A stretch of DNA of 64,000 bases, taken from NCBI GenBank assembly GCA_016617855.1, contig JAECUM010028830.1, positions 1 through 64,000 on the forward strand. Reading direction: 5' to 3'. The notes below the pieces were generated by a model. The model had not been told where the DNA came from. It made no database searches and saw only the letters and a list, made by a program, of their open reading frames with translations. The translations under genes and the position numbers were made by a program. Numbering within the stretch: position 1 is the stretch's first letter; each line of letters opens with the position of its first letter. The stretch comes from Megalonaias nervosa. Taxonomy: Eukaryota > Mollusca > Bivalvia > Unionida > Unionidae. Below, piece by piece: positions 28,201-43,200 of the stretch.

Positions 28201-31200
28201 ATATCTGCATTATGGCAGTTTACAGACACAGACTTTTCGGATTTGACACACAAAAATCGTCAACGGTATGTAAATTGACGCACCCCAATGTTATATTTTG
28301 CTGATTAACGCAAAACAAAGGTTTGGTCTAAAAATCATCGCCGGTTACGTATATTGATGCATACCAATGTTATGTTTTGCTGATTAACACAAAATAGAGG
28401 TTGTCTAACTACTTTATTGGCTAGATTACAACTCTCCCAAATAGGAAAAACATGCGCACATCAGTTCTTATGCTTATGTTATCATAATACATAAGCTTAC
28501 AAGTTGAGTATGGAGCCTGGAGCTGACCTTATGTGACCTGTAACTGTTGCATCATTTGTAGCAACAGGATGTTAGAACCTATATAATCACCAAACACAAG
28601 AAAGAGGCAGAAAATAAACACGTGACTTTAAAGTGATTCTCACAAAAAACTATTATTTTATGCACATCCTTGTCACGCAACGAAGCAACAATTTCCATTC
28701 ATTCAATTGTATGCCTTGCGTTGTTCCAAGATACTGTCAGCGTTCGACTGAAAATGGCGTCCAAGGGAAACAAATTAAAATAGATCCAAAACAAACCAAA
28801 TTATCATTTGGATCGCATTTTTTACAACCGACCGTCGATAATAGTATTGTTATCAAACCAGTGAAGCCTTCATCATCTGAAGATGAGGTACTGGTTACTC
28901 GTAAGATAAAACGTAATTCTGTGCAGCAGTAGCTGAAAACATACAGCTGGCTACGTTTTCAAAAAGTTAAGTCGAGTGAAGAATGTGACAGTGAAGACGC
29001 CTTTATGTTTTGCCATGTATGTACAGAGGCTAAAAAAACCCTCCGTGACCAAATGTGCAAAAAACAATAACTTTCAGAACAGTACACAGGCAAGGCATGC
29101 TACTGATTGAAGGTCCACAGTACCAGGCAGATTTTAATGCAGTTTTACAAACAAGACAGAGCAGTGAAAGTACTACTTAAGTGTGTACATTGGCTGAGTG
29201 TAGACATCCCTTTTTTAAAATACAAATCTCTTCCTAATTTAATACACGACTTAACAGCTAAAGAAATTAATGCCACTGGCATTTTGAAGAATTCCGCCGT
29301 TCAGTATGACTCGGCTACCTGTTCAGAGGTACTGGAGAGCCTGTCAAACGTTGTTGAGGACAGTCTTATACGTGACCTGCAAAATTCGTCATTTGTGACA
29401 GCAATGGCTGATGAAAGCACTGACATATCCAACAATAAATGCCTTGTCATATATTTTCAGATTATATCTGATGACATGAAACCATCAACAAGATTTTTAA
29501 CAAATACAGAATGTTCAGATGCTTCTGGCAAGGGAATTGCCTTATTGGCTTTAATCACATGATATAATATTTTTGTTGTGTATTTGGATAATATAATCAT
29601 TTTTTAAAAACTACTGAAGACTGACCATCGGCTTGAATAGGACTCATTGGTTTAGATTCTAACTCAATGTTTTTTGCCTTGACGAGTCAAATGACATACC
29701 TGAAGCCATTTGTAGATAAAACACTGATAATGTACTGGCAGATCTGGGTTGATACAATCTCTTAAGAATAATCAGTAACACACAATATAGACCCTTATCT
29801 GCCAGCTCATTATGAAATGAAACTGGAAAGTTTAAAACTTAAACACTGGCCCTAATCTTGGTTGTTTACAAAAATACTGAAGGAGATGGACATGAACCCG
29901 AAACTAAACACTAACGTTGAGCTTCCATTAAGACTTCCTTGCCAAATATGATTCACAATTCTTCAAATAAACAGTTAAAATGCAAAAGTTGTAAAGGTCG
30001 AAAGAAGTTCTCCTACATACTCATTTGGCTCTATGTTATGACACTTACCCATACACCTCATACTGATAATCAAAGGTGAGTTCTGTACCAGCTACGATAT
30101 GCTTGCGTGTGAAAAATCCCACCCTGAGATTACCATTGACAGTCCACTGAAATGTAAATATGTTGGGAATTACTAACATTTGCATTAAAGAAAAAAACAA
30201 CTACTGCAAATGACACATGATTTGCTCATCTCATTCAGTTTCCTCCACTAATAACCATGACTTTCATGTTTGAGACTTTACTACTGTATAATATAGTGTG
30301 GGCTAATGTTAAGTTTCATCAGAATATCTCTGAGGGATTTAATCCAAGTCCAGACAAAAAACAGCAACAACTTTCACTATCCTTGTCATGTCCTTGACTT
30401 TGAGGAAGAGGGTATGGATGAATACACGAGACTGTCAAGTTAAATAACACGAGACTGTCAAGTTAAATAACAAACTCCAGATTCATTAAAACACCTTCAC
30501 TGGTTTCAATCTTGCACACATACATGGATAGAGGTCACTGATGTTATCTTTTCCCTTGCCATGACTTTGACCTTCACAGACTTTGACCTTGAGGCAGGAA
30601 GCATAGCTATGAGATGCAACATATCAACATGGTATAAAAGTTTCATAAAAGTATATTCAGTGATTCAAAAGTTATACTCCCCTCAACAATACAAGTCACA
30701 TAATTACATTCTCCCTTGCTGTGGCCTTGATTGTGAAGCAGAAAGCATGGCTAAGTTAGGTGATACAAGACATATAACTGTCTAAAGTTTCATTTAAATA
30801 TATTGAAAAATTATATTCTAGGCAAGGGAACATGTCACAGTATTACATCTTCCCTTGTCAAGATCTTGCCCTTGAGACAGAGGGAACATGGATAAGCTAT
30901 GCAACACACCATCTAAACATGATACTGCATATATTTAACAAGTTTCGCTAAAGCAATTTTAGTGATTCAAAAGTTGTACTCTGGACAGAGATACAAGTCT
31001 CAATTACATTTTATTTGCTGTGACTCCTGACTCTGTGGTATGTGAAAAATATATATTCATTCTAGCAAACTTTGATGAAAATCTCATCTCTCCGTCTGTA
31101 ACGCTATGGGCTATGCGTTCTAGCAAACTTTTTTGAAAATCTCTCAATCTGTTACAAAGCAATAGGATGGACATGTTAGTTGATGGACAAGCATATCGAC

Positions 31201-34200
31201 GGATAGATGGACATCCAGCTTAATTGATATCCAATACTAATTTGTAAGATTTATATTTGGGTATTTGTATGAATAAAAACCAAAAATAAAAATTACATCT
31301 AAATCTCCCTGCATGTCGTAAGTGGAAACTACTGGACTCACAGTGGCTAAGTGGTTAAAATGATGGATTTGAGGCCAAAACAATGATCAATGGATGTGTC
31401 CAGGTCAGCTGCCATGTTGTGTCCTCCAGCAAGGCGCTTTACTCCAACTGCCTGGCACCAAATAACCCACTTGTGTTGGTGTGCCATAAAATATCAAATC
31501 TAACCTAATTAATAAAGCAATTCACTGAAAATGTAATTTCATTCCCCTCTTGGATCAATGCCAATCAACAGACATGCAGACATTTTGAAATCAGATTTAC
31601 TGACATCCCTCATTATACTGGACAATTTGGAACCTACTGCAACTGAATATTACAAAAATCGCTCACTCACTCACCCACCCACCCACCCACTCACTATGGT
31701 CTCGTGCAAGGAATTCAGTGTTCCTGTTAGCTATAATTAGAATAGCACAATGTATGCCATTGAATCGAGGGATATTATGCATTTTCAATAGGCATTTCTA
31801 ATTTTCATAACTCTCCCCCTTTTGTCCCATGAATAATGTTAATTTTTTTCCCTACACATTCAGCAATGGGAATGGGACTGTTCTTTTGATGTGCCATAAT
31901 GTGGCATAGTGATGGTTACTGTTTATACTACTGCAAAAATTAAATTATTATTCAATGATTTTGTTATAAAATTTGTAAATTTTAATAATGATTTAAATAT
32001 GATTGGTTGCCCCGTAAAATATACAAGGTGTCATGTTTAACCGTGCTCTTATCTCTCTCCCCTTCTCAGCACCCCCTTCTTTGGTTTTGCTGAAACACTC
32101 CAGAAACTTGTAATGAGATAAATATAATGACACTTAAATATATGTAATGATGGGAAATAATTTTTACCTTCTGTGTCTCACAGTTGGGATCACAGCTGTG
32201 GTTGATATAGCGGGAAATGTTTCCTTTATAGGTGGCATCAATTATCTCATCAGAATTCAGTGCCATGAAGTAGAAGTGCTCCTGCCCTTGCTTCGCATAC
32301 ACCTTTGTCCTCTTTTTGAACAAGCTATAATCTAGGACCTCTCCAAGGTATTCCATCACAAGCCGACCTCTTGAATGAGAGAAATATTCCAAAAATGTCA
32401 GCAATTTTGAAGAACAGCTATGGCTATTAATTTTGATTTTTCCATAAAGACCAACCTCTCATAAACTGTTTGTGTTTTTTTTTTTTTATTTTTAACGTAG
32501 CTTTAACAATCCAAGTCATACAGTTACGATGTCTGCAGAGTGGCAGTTTATATTGATGTCCAGCACTGGGGCATAATGCAGGAGACATGTAGTATCATAT
32601 CCCACCCAGTCACATTATCCTGATACCAGGTGAACCATTCCTAACACTAACCTCTTAATGCTGAACACCAAGCGAGGCAGCTGCTAGTATCATTTTTACA
32701 AGACTCTGGTATGACTCAGCCAGGATTTGAACCGGTAACCTCCCCCATCTGAGGCAGACACTCAAACCACTTAGGCCACTGGAGTGGTCAATTAAAATTG
32801 GCATAACTCTTAAATTGCTAACCTGACAGAGTCTATTTTTTTTTATAAAACACATCATCTAGTCATGATACAGGAGTATACCAAGTTTCATGAACATACC
32901 TCAAACAGATAAAGATATATAAAGAATAAATAAAATTTTCTAACATTGGGAAATAACTCTAGAAGTGCTGCTGCTGCTGACAAAGATGAATATTATCTGG
33001 GACACAAACTCGGGACTGTCATGGCACAAATGCATAACAAGTCTCATGAAGATATCTTGAAAGAATCAGGAAGACATACCCATTTTGTAATAAAATGTGG
33101 TCAATTTTGAAAATGAAGCTCAAACAAACTCTATTTTTGTAGAGGATGCAATGTTAAATCACAATACAAAAGCACACCATGTTTCATGAAGATAACTGCA
33201 AGGATTCATGACATAAAAGTAAATAACACTTTCTTTATTGTGGGATATAATAATGTAGATCACTGTGACCTAGTTTTGCTTATGGTGAGAAATGCCTCTC
33301 AAGATCAATGCACTTGTCAAGTTTTATGACTCTACATGAAACAAATGAAGCTAAATACACATATTCACAATTGATGCCTATTTCAGCAAGGGACCAACAC
33401 TCTACTATCTGAAACAAATTTCCCAGGAATTCAAGCAAACTGCTGAGCATTAAAAACCATCTCTGAAATTTTTGAGCAACAAGATTTTTAAATTAGCCAT
33501 TGTCAAAGTCATGATGGTTGTAAGATTGGTACTATTTTTAGTGGGGGGCCCCGAGTGGCCGAGTGGTCTAAAGCGCTCTCTGTTACGGATCACTGCCATC
33601 TCACCTCTGTCTGCGTGGGTTCAAGTCTAGGATTTGGCGAATGTGGATATGTGAGAAAGCTTGCCAGTAGCTTCTCGTGGGTCGGTGGTTCTTTCCGGGG
33701 ATTTCCCGGTTTCTTCCTCCACCGTTAATACTGGCCGCCATGTATAGCCTATCGTGTGCTGAAAAATGGCGTTAAGCCCCACAACAACAACAACAACAAC
33801 AACTACTTTTAGTCAGAACAAACCAGACACCATTAAAAGACTTTCAGTGAAAACACCCATGCCAATATGCCCAGCCAGTCAGGAAAATTAGTGAGAAGGT
33901 TTTCAAGATGTTTATTGTGGCAGCCATATTGGATGTCTGCAGTACAACCCTTTAATTTTAGGGCCAACAGATATCATAGGAAGTGTTTTGGTGAAAACCC
34001 TGTGTTGATATGATCATTAATTCTGGAATAGCCATACAAAGACTTTCAAGACTGCCACCATGGAAACCATACCTGAGGTCAGAACAGCACCATTTTTATT
34101 CAGGTCCAACAAGATATCATAATTAGACTTCTGGTGAAACCCCATGTCAATAGGACTTTCCATTTAGAAGGAGTAGCAATAACAAATATTTCTCCATTTA

Positions 34201-37200
34201 GAAGGAGTAGCAATAACAAATATTTCAAGATAGCTGACATGGTAGCCATACTGAATATCAGACTGGTACCATTTTCACTTAGTACCAAATTTTCAGTCTT
34301 TAGAAGGTAAAACAAAAGATCTTACGGTTCTAAGTCTTCTACAGTTCGAAGACCCATGCCCTTCCAGTCTGTCTGAAATGGTTCAACGTTGGCATATTCT
34401 TTCTGCAAGAAAAAATAAAGCATAACTATATTTTTGGTAAATAAACATAATCAAGTCAAAACTTTTATTTCAATAATTTTTCAAAGAGAACAAGTTACAT
34501 GACATCTGCCATCTAAATATATATTAAAATTACAGTCCACAGGAAAGAGGCATACACTTAGCAGCTCTTTTCCACTCCTCACAGTTCCCTTAATGTATCG
34601 ACCATTTCAACCCATTTTGCAAATTTTATAGTCCACCAGAACAGTGTAAGGGGTATATGTTGCCCTTGCGTATCTGTACATTGCATGTATGTTAGGAGTG
34701 TGTGTGTGATTTCGATTTTTAAAGTAGCTTTAACAATTTTTCAGTCATATCACTATGACGTCTGCAGTGTGTCAGTTTACAGTATCTCTAGCACTAGGGC
34801 ACCATGCTGCAGACATCCAGCATCATGTCCCACCTAATCGCATTATCCTGACACCAGGTCAACCAGCACTAACATTAACCTATTAAAGAAAAGCACCAAG
34901 TCAGGCAGCTGTTAGTACTATTTTTATAAGTCTAGCCACTTAGGCCACTGGAGCGGTCTGTATTTAGCATTTAGGTCAGTTTTCTGGCACTGTAGTAGAG
35001 CATGCATGCACCATTACCACATTTCTAGTTTTTCAAAAATACTTCTTAAAATGTTTCAGGTTATCAGTCTTAAATTGATTTTGTCTAACATGTAGTCAAA
35101 GAAGATTAAGTGGGTCTGATATTACTCACATGGCTGATATCTGCATTGTAGCCAAATGCAAAAGCAGTTGGCCAAGAAATCTAGGTCTGAAGATTGCTCC
35201 CTGGTGGAATGTCTTCCAATGCTGTTGACTGCATATGTTCTAAAAATATTTCTGTCAGAGTTTCTCTGGACTTTTTAATCTTCATCCATTTTAGATGGCA
35301 CAACAGCATTATTTAGCAGACAACTTTCCATCAATGTTGGTCAAATTCTGTTGAACTCTTTCTTGAGATTTATGAGTAAATGTTTTTGAACTGCCCTTTA
35401 TGCTAGAATGTCTGTTAAGTGGTTCTTTAAAAATTGTTCTATTTTTAGTCACAACAGCCATATTTTGATGGCAGATTGCCATCATCTGCATCAACTTAAA
35501 AGCCCTTGAGCAAAGATGCTTCCTATCAAATTAGGTCAAATTCAGGCAAGAGATCTTTTAGACAAGGTGTGGAAATGATTTTTCAAGCTTAGTAACTGGC
35601 CACAACTGAGAGCAAATCATCAGAAATTCTATACAAGTCCTTAAAGGCAAATTCAAAAATGGCACATCTATAACAGTATTTAGATGCTGGGTTGATGATG
35701 GTGAAAAATAAAAAGTAATATTTATATTTCTCACAAAAACAAGAGGAAAAACTTGTGAATATATGAAGAACATGGCTGAAAACTTTAGTGTCAAAATTCA
35801 AACAAATTTCAGGATTGAATTTCAATGCTTTAATATTGTACATTTCAAAACAGATCTGAATTTGGACCTTACCAATCCATAAGCAAGAGGCCAAAATGGG
35901 CCTGAGATTGATCACATCACTGACATCTGCCTAATAGCTACAACAGCAAAAAGACAACTGTTATTTGGAAAACTTTCTGTAGAAATCTCTTGGTACAATG
36001 TGTTGTGAAAACAACAGTTACAAGGTTTGTCTATTCTGTATCTTCATCCATTATTATGGCACATCGACATCATTTTAAAAGCCCTTATGCTAAAATAATC
36101 TCAATGTTTTTTAAATTTTAAAAGAATTATGAAAGAATGCTTACTGTTAAGATAGTTTCAGATCTGTTGAATTGGGGGGGGGCAGGGGAAGTCATACACT
36201 TGCCCTGTGCTTAATAGTCCTCTGACATTTATGTACATAAACCAATTAACTTCTTTCAATGAGTGATCCTGACCAATGACCTCTGGACCCCAAATTTAAA
36301 TTTCTGTATCCCAAATGCAAGCCATCAACAAAGCTTGATCCTGATCTGTGATACAGAGCTGATGTCATAGTGCAAAAAAACATACTTTTTTTTTGCTTTT
36401 TTACAGTCAGAGACTTTGATCTTTGCCCACAAAATCAATAGGCTTCTTCCTGAACTCAAGTGCATGCCATCCAAAAGGACTGGGCCAGGTATGTGATACT
36501 TTTGTGTGGAAACTTTTTACTATTTCAGTCAGTGACACTGACCTTTGACTGTTTGACCCTGATATTGACATACTTTTTCCTACCCTAGTGCAAGCCAACC
36601 ACAAAGTTTGATAACTGTATAGGGTGGACAATTCAAGTTACTGTATGGAAATTGACAGACGGACATCATGGCATAATGCATCCTGCCTTATGATGGGTGC
36701 ATAAAATCCAGCTGAAACCTTTTCTGTTGTTTGTAATTGATGGTGTCTCAGCATCATTCATATTAACTTGAAATAACACCATGCCAGGATGAACCTTTTG
36801 AGAAGCTGATTAAAAGTTTTCTGTTCCTAGTAACAATTGCTGTACTGAATGACGGACTGGCATCCACTGAATGACAAATCTGAAAGAGCTCGTTTCCAAA
36901 ATGCTCCCTGTAAAATTATGCACAAATTGGTTAAGCTGTTCCTGAGAAAAGTTGTAAATAAATGAATGGACAAAGAAGGCAGGACAAAGGACTATATCGT
37001 AAGTTCACATGCCCTAATAGCAAATTCAGCAAAATATGTAGTGATTTACAGTTCAACTCATTTCTGATTAATGACTCATTATCAACTGGAATAAATAGAA
37101 GCAAACTGACTTACTCTCTGAAAGCGCTTGTTGGTACAGTATTCTCCACATGGACATCTTGACCCACTATAAGGAAAGAAAAAAAAAAAAAATCAGACAA

Positions 37201-40200
37201 TAAATGTAACACCTTCTCCTCAATCCAGTCCTAGGTGGTGACATAATATATACCAGTAAGAAGTCATGTTCTGTTGATTTTCACCAAGTAAAGGACAGCT
37301 TTCAAATTTCTTAAAATGACATGCATCATTTCGGATCATATCATTACTGTAAAAAATTCCCTCCAACATGAGATGCAATGCTTCATCTGATAGGTTACTA
37401 TGTGTACCTATTAACCAACCCACTGTCATCAAATATTCTTAAGAAGCATGAGGGAAATATCAAATTATTGAAAGCACTGATATATTGCTATTCATGGTCT
37501 TTTATACAATCTTAAAGATATTGCTCCAAATAATTGTAATGTTTTTTTAAACTTTCTTTTTTTTTTTAATATAACACAAGAGAATTTATAATAGCCGAAA
37601 CATAATTTGAGTAATTAATACTTTACTGTCATCATTTCCTTTCAGAAACATTTTTGCTTTGGTTTCACGTGCAACCATCAGTGGCAATTTCAAAGGGAGA
37701 TAACTATCAGGTCAAATCAGTTACCTAAATCTGAGTTGCCTCCACTGACATATAAAACTAACCTGAAAGGCCATTACATGTGTATCTTGTTACTAATTTT
37801 AGTACAACTATAGACTAAGATACTAGTATTAGTAACGTCAAGTATGCTTGTAAAATGAAAATGAACACCAAGTCATAAATATGGAGGGACTGAAAAACTT
37901 CCAAGTCAAAACTATCCAATCATGCACACTGACATGGCATGAGAACCAACTCTTGCTGTTAAAATTAATGGTCAGAACTTTTCATGGCCTTATACATACC
38001 CATGAGGCTTGACTTCTTGAACAGGAATTACATTCCTTCAACTACATTTGGGGAAGTTTAATATGGAATGCTAGCTTCAAGACTTTTCTTCTTATCTGTA
38101 TTTTCCTTTTGAAAATTGTTTATATTTATGTCTTGACAAAATGAAGAATAAATCACTATGTCTTGCAGTATCCAAACTGGCCACCTGAATTTAATATATG
38201 GAGACCAGGACTCAACATTTGCCCTCGGAGTAGCCAAATGGACTACCTGAATTTAACATACGGAGACCAGGACTCAACATTTGCCCTAGGACTCAAGTCA
38301 CAAGATCTGTCAAAAACTGAATATATAAAAATGCACTGCCTCACCATTCTATGAAGAGCATCCGATTAAGACAATCATCCCCACAGGCTGGTATACCATT
38401 CTCTCTTTCTTCCTTGGAGGTGGAACAATCACAAACCATTCTGCGTACTTCTCTCATCTGCTTTGACTGGCGCCTATGAAACAAAGAAACCATAAAAACA
38501 AACAAACAAGTGTTCAAAGAAATGATGCTTTCTTCAAGTTGTATCTAAGTAGATCTTATATTATTCCCAAAACAGGATTCAATCCCAAACATTAAGACAG
38601 TTTTCTGTTACTTTGTTTCTTTATGTACTGTGAAAGTTCCCTCAGCTCATTTACCCCTGGAGGTTTTTGTTGTTTTCACCTGAAATGCTAGTAGGAAACA
38701 CATTTTGAGGGCTATTTCTGAATACATCCTAATATGTTGACTTCCAAGAGATTTCCACTTAACCTAATGCCTAGTTGTGTTAGAAACATCATTTTTCATT
38801 GGCTATTTTGCTTGCACATGAGCAAAAGGGTAGAAGTTGGAGTTTTTTTTTGTTTTTGTTTCATGGACCCATCGTTTTCGTATCTAAATGCTCATCCTGT
38901 CCTACTTTTTGCAAAGGTTCACCTGTATGTGTGCAGTTCAGATTGATCTGCCGTAGATCTGAGGCCAAAAAGTATAAAATCTGGACACAAAATTGGATTC
39001 AGACCATGGGAGAATTCTGGGTGGAAGAAAATTGGGTCCATAAAAATTATCTTTTTCCCTCTGTATTTTTTAGTGCAACTAGAATGTCCAGATTATTTGG
39101 TATCATTGTAGAGCTACATCTGTCTCCCTTTCTATAATCCCACCCATTTTAGTGTATCATACATGATCTTAATGCTACAGAGCTCTGAAGTAGGCTACTA
39201 CCTCCTGATGCATAAATGAGGTGCCAGGGGTTAATGAGTTAAGAATGATCAACTGTACAATATTGGAGTATTTAATGTTTTTCAAAACTGATATTTTTCT
39301 ACAATAGCTCAAGGTCCAGGTATACCAAAATCACCTCAAAATTAAATGGTGTTCATTTTTTGGCACTGCTCTTAGCTGTAAGGATCATTACATAGAACAG
39401 AATAGGAAAACTATCCAAACATAAATTGCCAATTTAATAACAGCTTAAGAAGTTATTTAAAAGGAGCACTGTGAACAGGGTCAGTGGGTCCAACAATGAG
39501 GGGCCATAACTCAGTTGAACAATGATGCAAAAAGTTGAGAATCAAAATCTGGCAAGGTCTCTCAGTGTCAAGCACTGGGTTAAAAAATGACTACCTGTAC
39601 AACAAGGCAAGTGACCTGCAACTGGTACTTCTCCTGGATCAACAATACACCATACAATCTGCTTAAAATGCCACCCATCCAAAGGACCATCTGATGAAAC
39701 TGATCTTCCTTAGTCACCTCTTGTAAATACGTGCAAAGTATAATTTTCTAGCCTTCAGGATGCAGAATGCAGACAGTCAAACTCTAGCACGGTCTCGTTA
39801 ATATTACGAAACACAAATTTTGAATGAAAACCATCAGCATTTGTAAGAGTTATTATGCACCAAAAAAAAAACAACACAGGGCAAATCTAACTATCAGGGA
39901 TGATTAAGATGTATACACTGGCATGACAAGAAATTCTAGCATACAAGAAGAGAACATAACAAAGAACCCTGAAACTCTTGCCAACTCCATTAGGAAAATA
40001 ACACCTATGCCATGGCATTCACAGTTAAGAAAATAAACAAGTAGATAAATACCTCTCAGTAAGGTAGATGCTATCCTCAATCGTCTCAAAATGTTTCTTC
40101 TCCCCTTCAGATTTCAGCATGTCTTCCTCTATTATGGCAGCCTTGAGCTCCAATTTTGAAGGCTTTCTCTCCCTTAAATCGTTCTTTGGTGGTGGAGGTG

Positions 40201-43200
40201 GAGGTGGTGGAGGTGGTGGTGGAGGTGGAGTGTCTGATGTTGTTTCAACCTTTTCTGCCTCACTTGCTCGCCTCCATCTTGACTTAACTTTCAACAATTT
40301 GCTATCACTATTGTCACCCGTTTCTAAGGCTGCTGATGGTGGTGGAATTTCACTTTGATCAGAACTTGTTGCTGCAGCTGGCTCAACAAAATACATATCT
40401 TTTGCACTATAAGCTTCTGTTGAGGAGATTTCAGCCTTTGCTTCAACAATATTAGTTGACTTGGCCTTAACTTGTGATGCATATTCAGACTCTGTTCCAG
40501 GCACTACCTTGGCATCTGAAGAGCTAGTGACAGGCGACTCAGAGACTTCAACCTTGGTCAAATCTTCAGTCACAGCTGAGGCATTTACAGGGATCGTAAC
40601 TTGAGGCTGATGACGAGGTATATTTGCTGGTAACATTGGTAGCTTCCGATGAAGCCCTTTCTCTTTGGGTGGTCCATGAGAAGGTGGCTCTGGGATGCTG
40701 CCATAATAACCAGGGTCCATATTAACTCCATAGTGTGGTGGTCCATACTGATCTGGGTATGGATTTTCATATGGAGTTCCCATAGGATACATCTCTGGTT
40801 GGCCTTCTTGATATGACATCTGAGGACCTCCCATGTGTGGCAATGGTGGTGGTGGTGGTGGCGGTGGTGGAAGTGGCTGTTGTGGTGGTGGTGGTAGTGG
40901 CTGTCTCGGTGGTGGTGGTGGTAGCAGTGGCTGTCGTGGTGGTGGTGGTGGTAGTGGCTGTCGAGGTCGTGGTGGCCCAGGTGGACCATGCAAAGGAAGT
41001 GGTCCAGATCCAGGCATATGAGGTGGTACCATGTGCATTGGTGGCCCTGGCACAGGAGGCATTGGTCCTTGCATCTGTGGAGGGGGTCCTTGCATGCCGG
41101 TTGGTGGATGAGGTAATAGTCCTGGATGCTGCATTTCATATCCTCCACTTCCAGTTGGCATCCCTTGTGGTGGACCACTCAAGGGAGGAGCACTGTAGTG
41201 CTGCTGATTCCCTGCATAGCTGGGATCCATGGGATATGGTTGGTTGACCTGATTCATAAAAGGAGCATTTGGGTGTGCGGGAAATGGTGGTACTTGTGAG
41301 TAAAAGTCAGTTCCAGCTCCATATTGCATTTGAGATGGGTTTGTTGGATATCCATAGCTCTCTGAAGGGTATATACCTGTAGGAACTGGCCCCAATGAAT
41401 ATTGAGCTTGATTAGGATTTCCATAAGGACTTTGCTGGACCTGTTGGGCTGATTTGACCCGGCTGAGCTGCTGTCCAACAGCAACCAGTTCATCTAAAGC
41501 AGTAGGCTTTCCCTTCATCTGAGCATTCAAGGCCTGAGCTGCAGCAGCTAACAAAGCATCACCTGGTGTTGGTTTATTTATCTTCCTTGATAGAACTTTC
41601 TCAAATTTTTTCCAGTTTGGTTCAATGACAGGTTTCTTGATGCTAGCTTCCATATCGATCTTCAATTTTTCTTTTTCCTCTTTTTCCTTTTCTTCTTCCC
41701 TCTTCTTATCATCATCTCTTTCCTTTCTATCATATCTGTCTTCATCTTCTCTGTCTCTTTTCCTGTCAGGATGCTCCTCATCTCTGCTGTGCCTATCTCG
41801 GTCATGGTCATTAACTCTTTCTCGCTCTCTTGGTTGTTCAAAGCTTCTACTCCTGCTGCGGCTCAAACTTCTTGATCTTCTCCTCCTATAGTGATCCTGT
41901 TTGTCTTCATAATCTTTTGAATGTCTCTCATGATGATCTCTATCTCGCCTGTCTCGTTCATAGTCACGACTATGCTCCCTACTTCTCACTCTCTCTGGAC
42001 TCCGGTCTCTGTCACGACTGTAATCTCTATTCCTATCTTGGCTTCTGTCCCACTCAGGACTCCTGCTTCTGTCTCGACTCCTCCCTCTTTCACGACTTCT
42101 GTTTCTCTCACTTCTAACCCTCTCTTGACTTCTGTGTCTTTCACGACTTCTTCTTTCTCGGCTTCTATCATATTCTCTACTCCTGATTCTCTCCCTCTCA
42201 CTACCTCTTTCTCGGCTCCTGTCCCTTCTTTGTTTTCGGTCTCTTTCACGACTTCTTTCTCTATCTCGACTTCTATCATGTTCATGACTGAGCTCTCTAC
42301 TCCTGTCATGTCTTGATCTTTCTCTTCTGTTTTTATGCCTGTCTTCTTGTCTGTCATCGTCATTCCCATCTCTGATGTCCCGACTCTTTCTATCATAATC
42401 TCGCTCTCTCTTCTCATGTTCCCTAGATTTCTTGTCTTCTTTCTCCTGACTAACTGCTTCCTGATCATTTTTATGTGTATCTGCAGGAACATGCCTCTCT
42501 GTTGGAGCTACTATGGTTGATATTCCTCTTCCATGTTCTTCAGTCCATTTGCTGACAAGTACTTTAATGCGACCATCTGACTCTGACTCTTGAGATGTAA
42601 CCTCATTACTTTCAGTACTTGCAATCTCCAGATCTCTCAAAATAGACAGTTTGCGCTTCTCCAAACTTTCCAATTCTTCATGTTCAATTTTGGCAATGTC
42701 AAACTCTCCAAAGGCTGTTGCCTCAATCAAATGTCCCCTGCTAACGATCGGAATAATGGAATTCAACTCATGGCCTTCACTAGTTGATGTTCTTTGTATA
42801 GTAGGGATGGCCTGTCCTTTACTTTCTGCACAACTTCCCACCACAGTAATTCCCTGGATGTTCTGTGGTACACTAGCATTCACAGTTCTTTTAAGTTGTG
42901 TCGGAGTTGCAGACCCAAGTGTTGGAATAGGATGAAACTTTTCTAGGTTGCCACTTTGAACAGTTGGAATTGGCTGACCACCAGCAGGTCCATCAGCAGA
43001 TTTTGTCTTAGAGCTTTCTGCTGCGTGTTTAGACAGCATAGCCTGCCGAGGCAGTAGAACAGGAATTTTCTTGGGTTGGAAGACCTTTTCAGTGTTTGCC
43101 ACATCATCTAACGATTTGTCTGGCATGATCATTATAATATTGGAAAGTTCAGATTCCAAATCTGCTTTGGTCAGAACTGATGATGACGTTTTGGGTTGAG

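Noticed and set aside
33546..33630. tRNA-Leu or tRNA-Ser gene.
   Set aside because: The A and B boxes are good, but there is no matching acceptor stem, and the same head occurs joined to a conserved SINE body in three copies.
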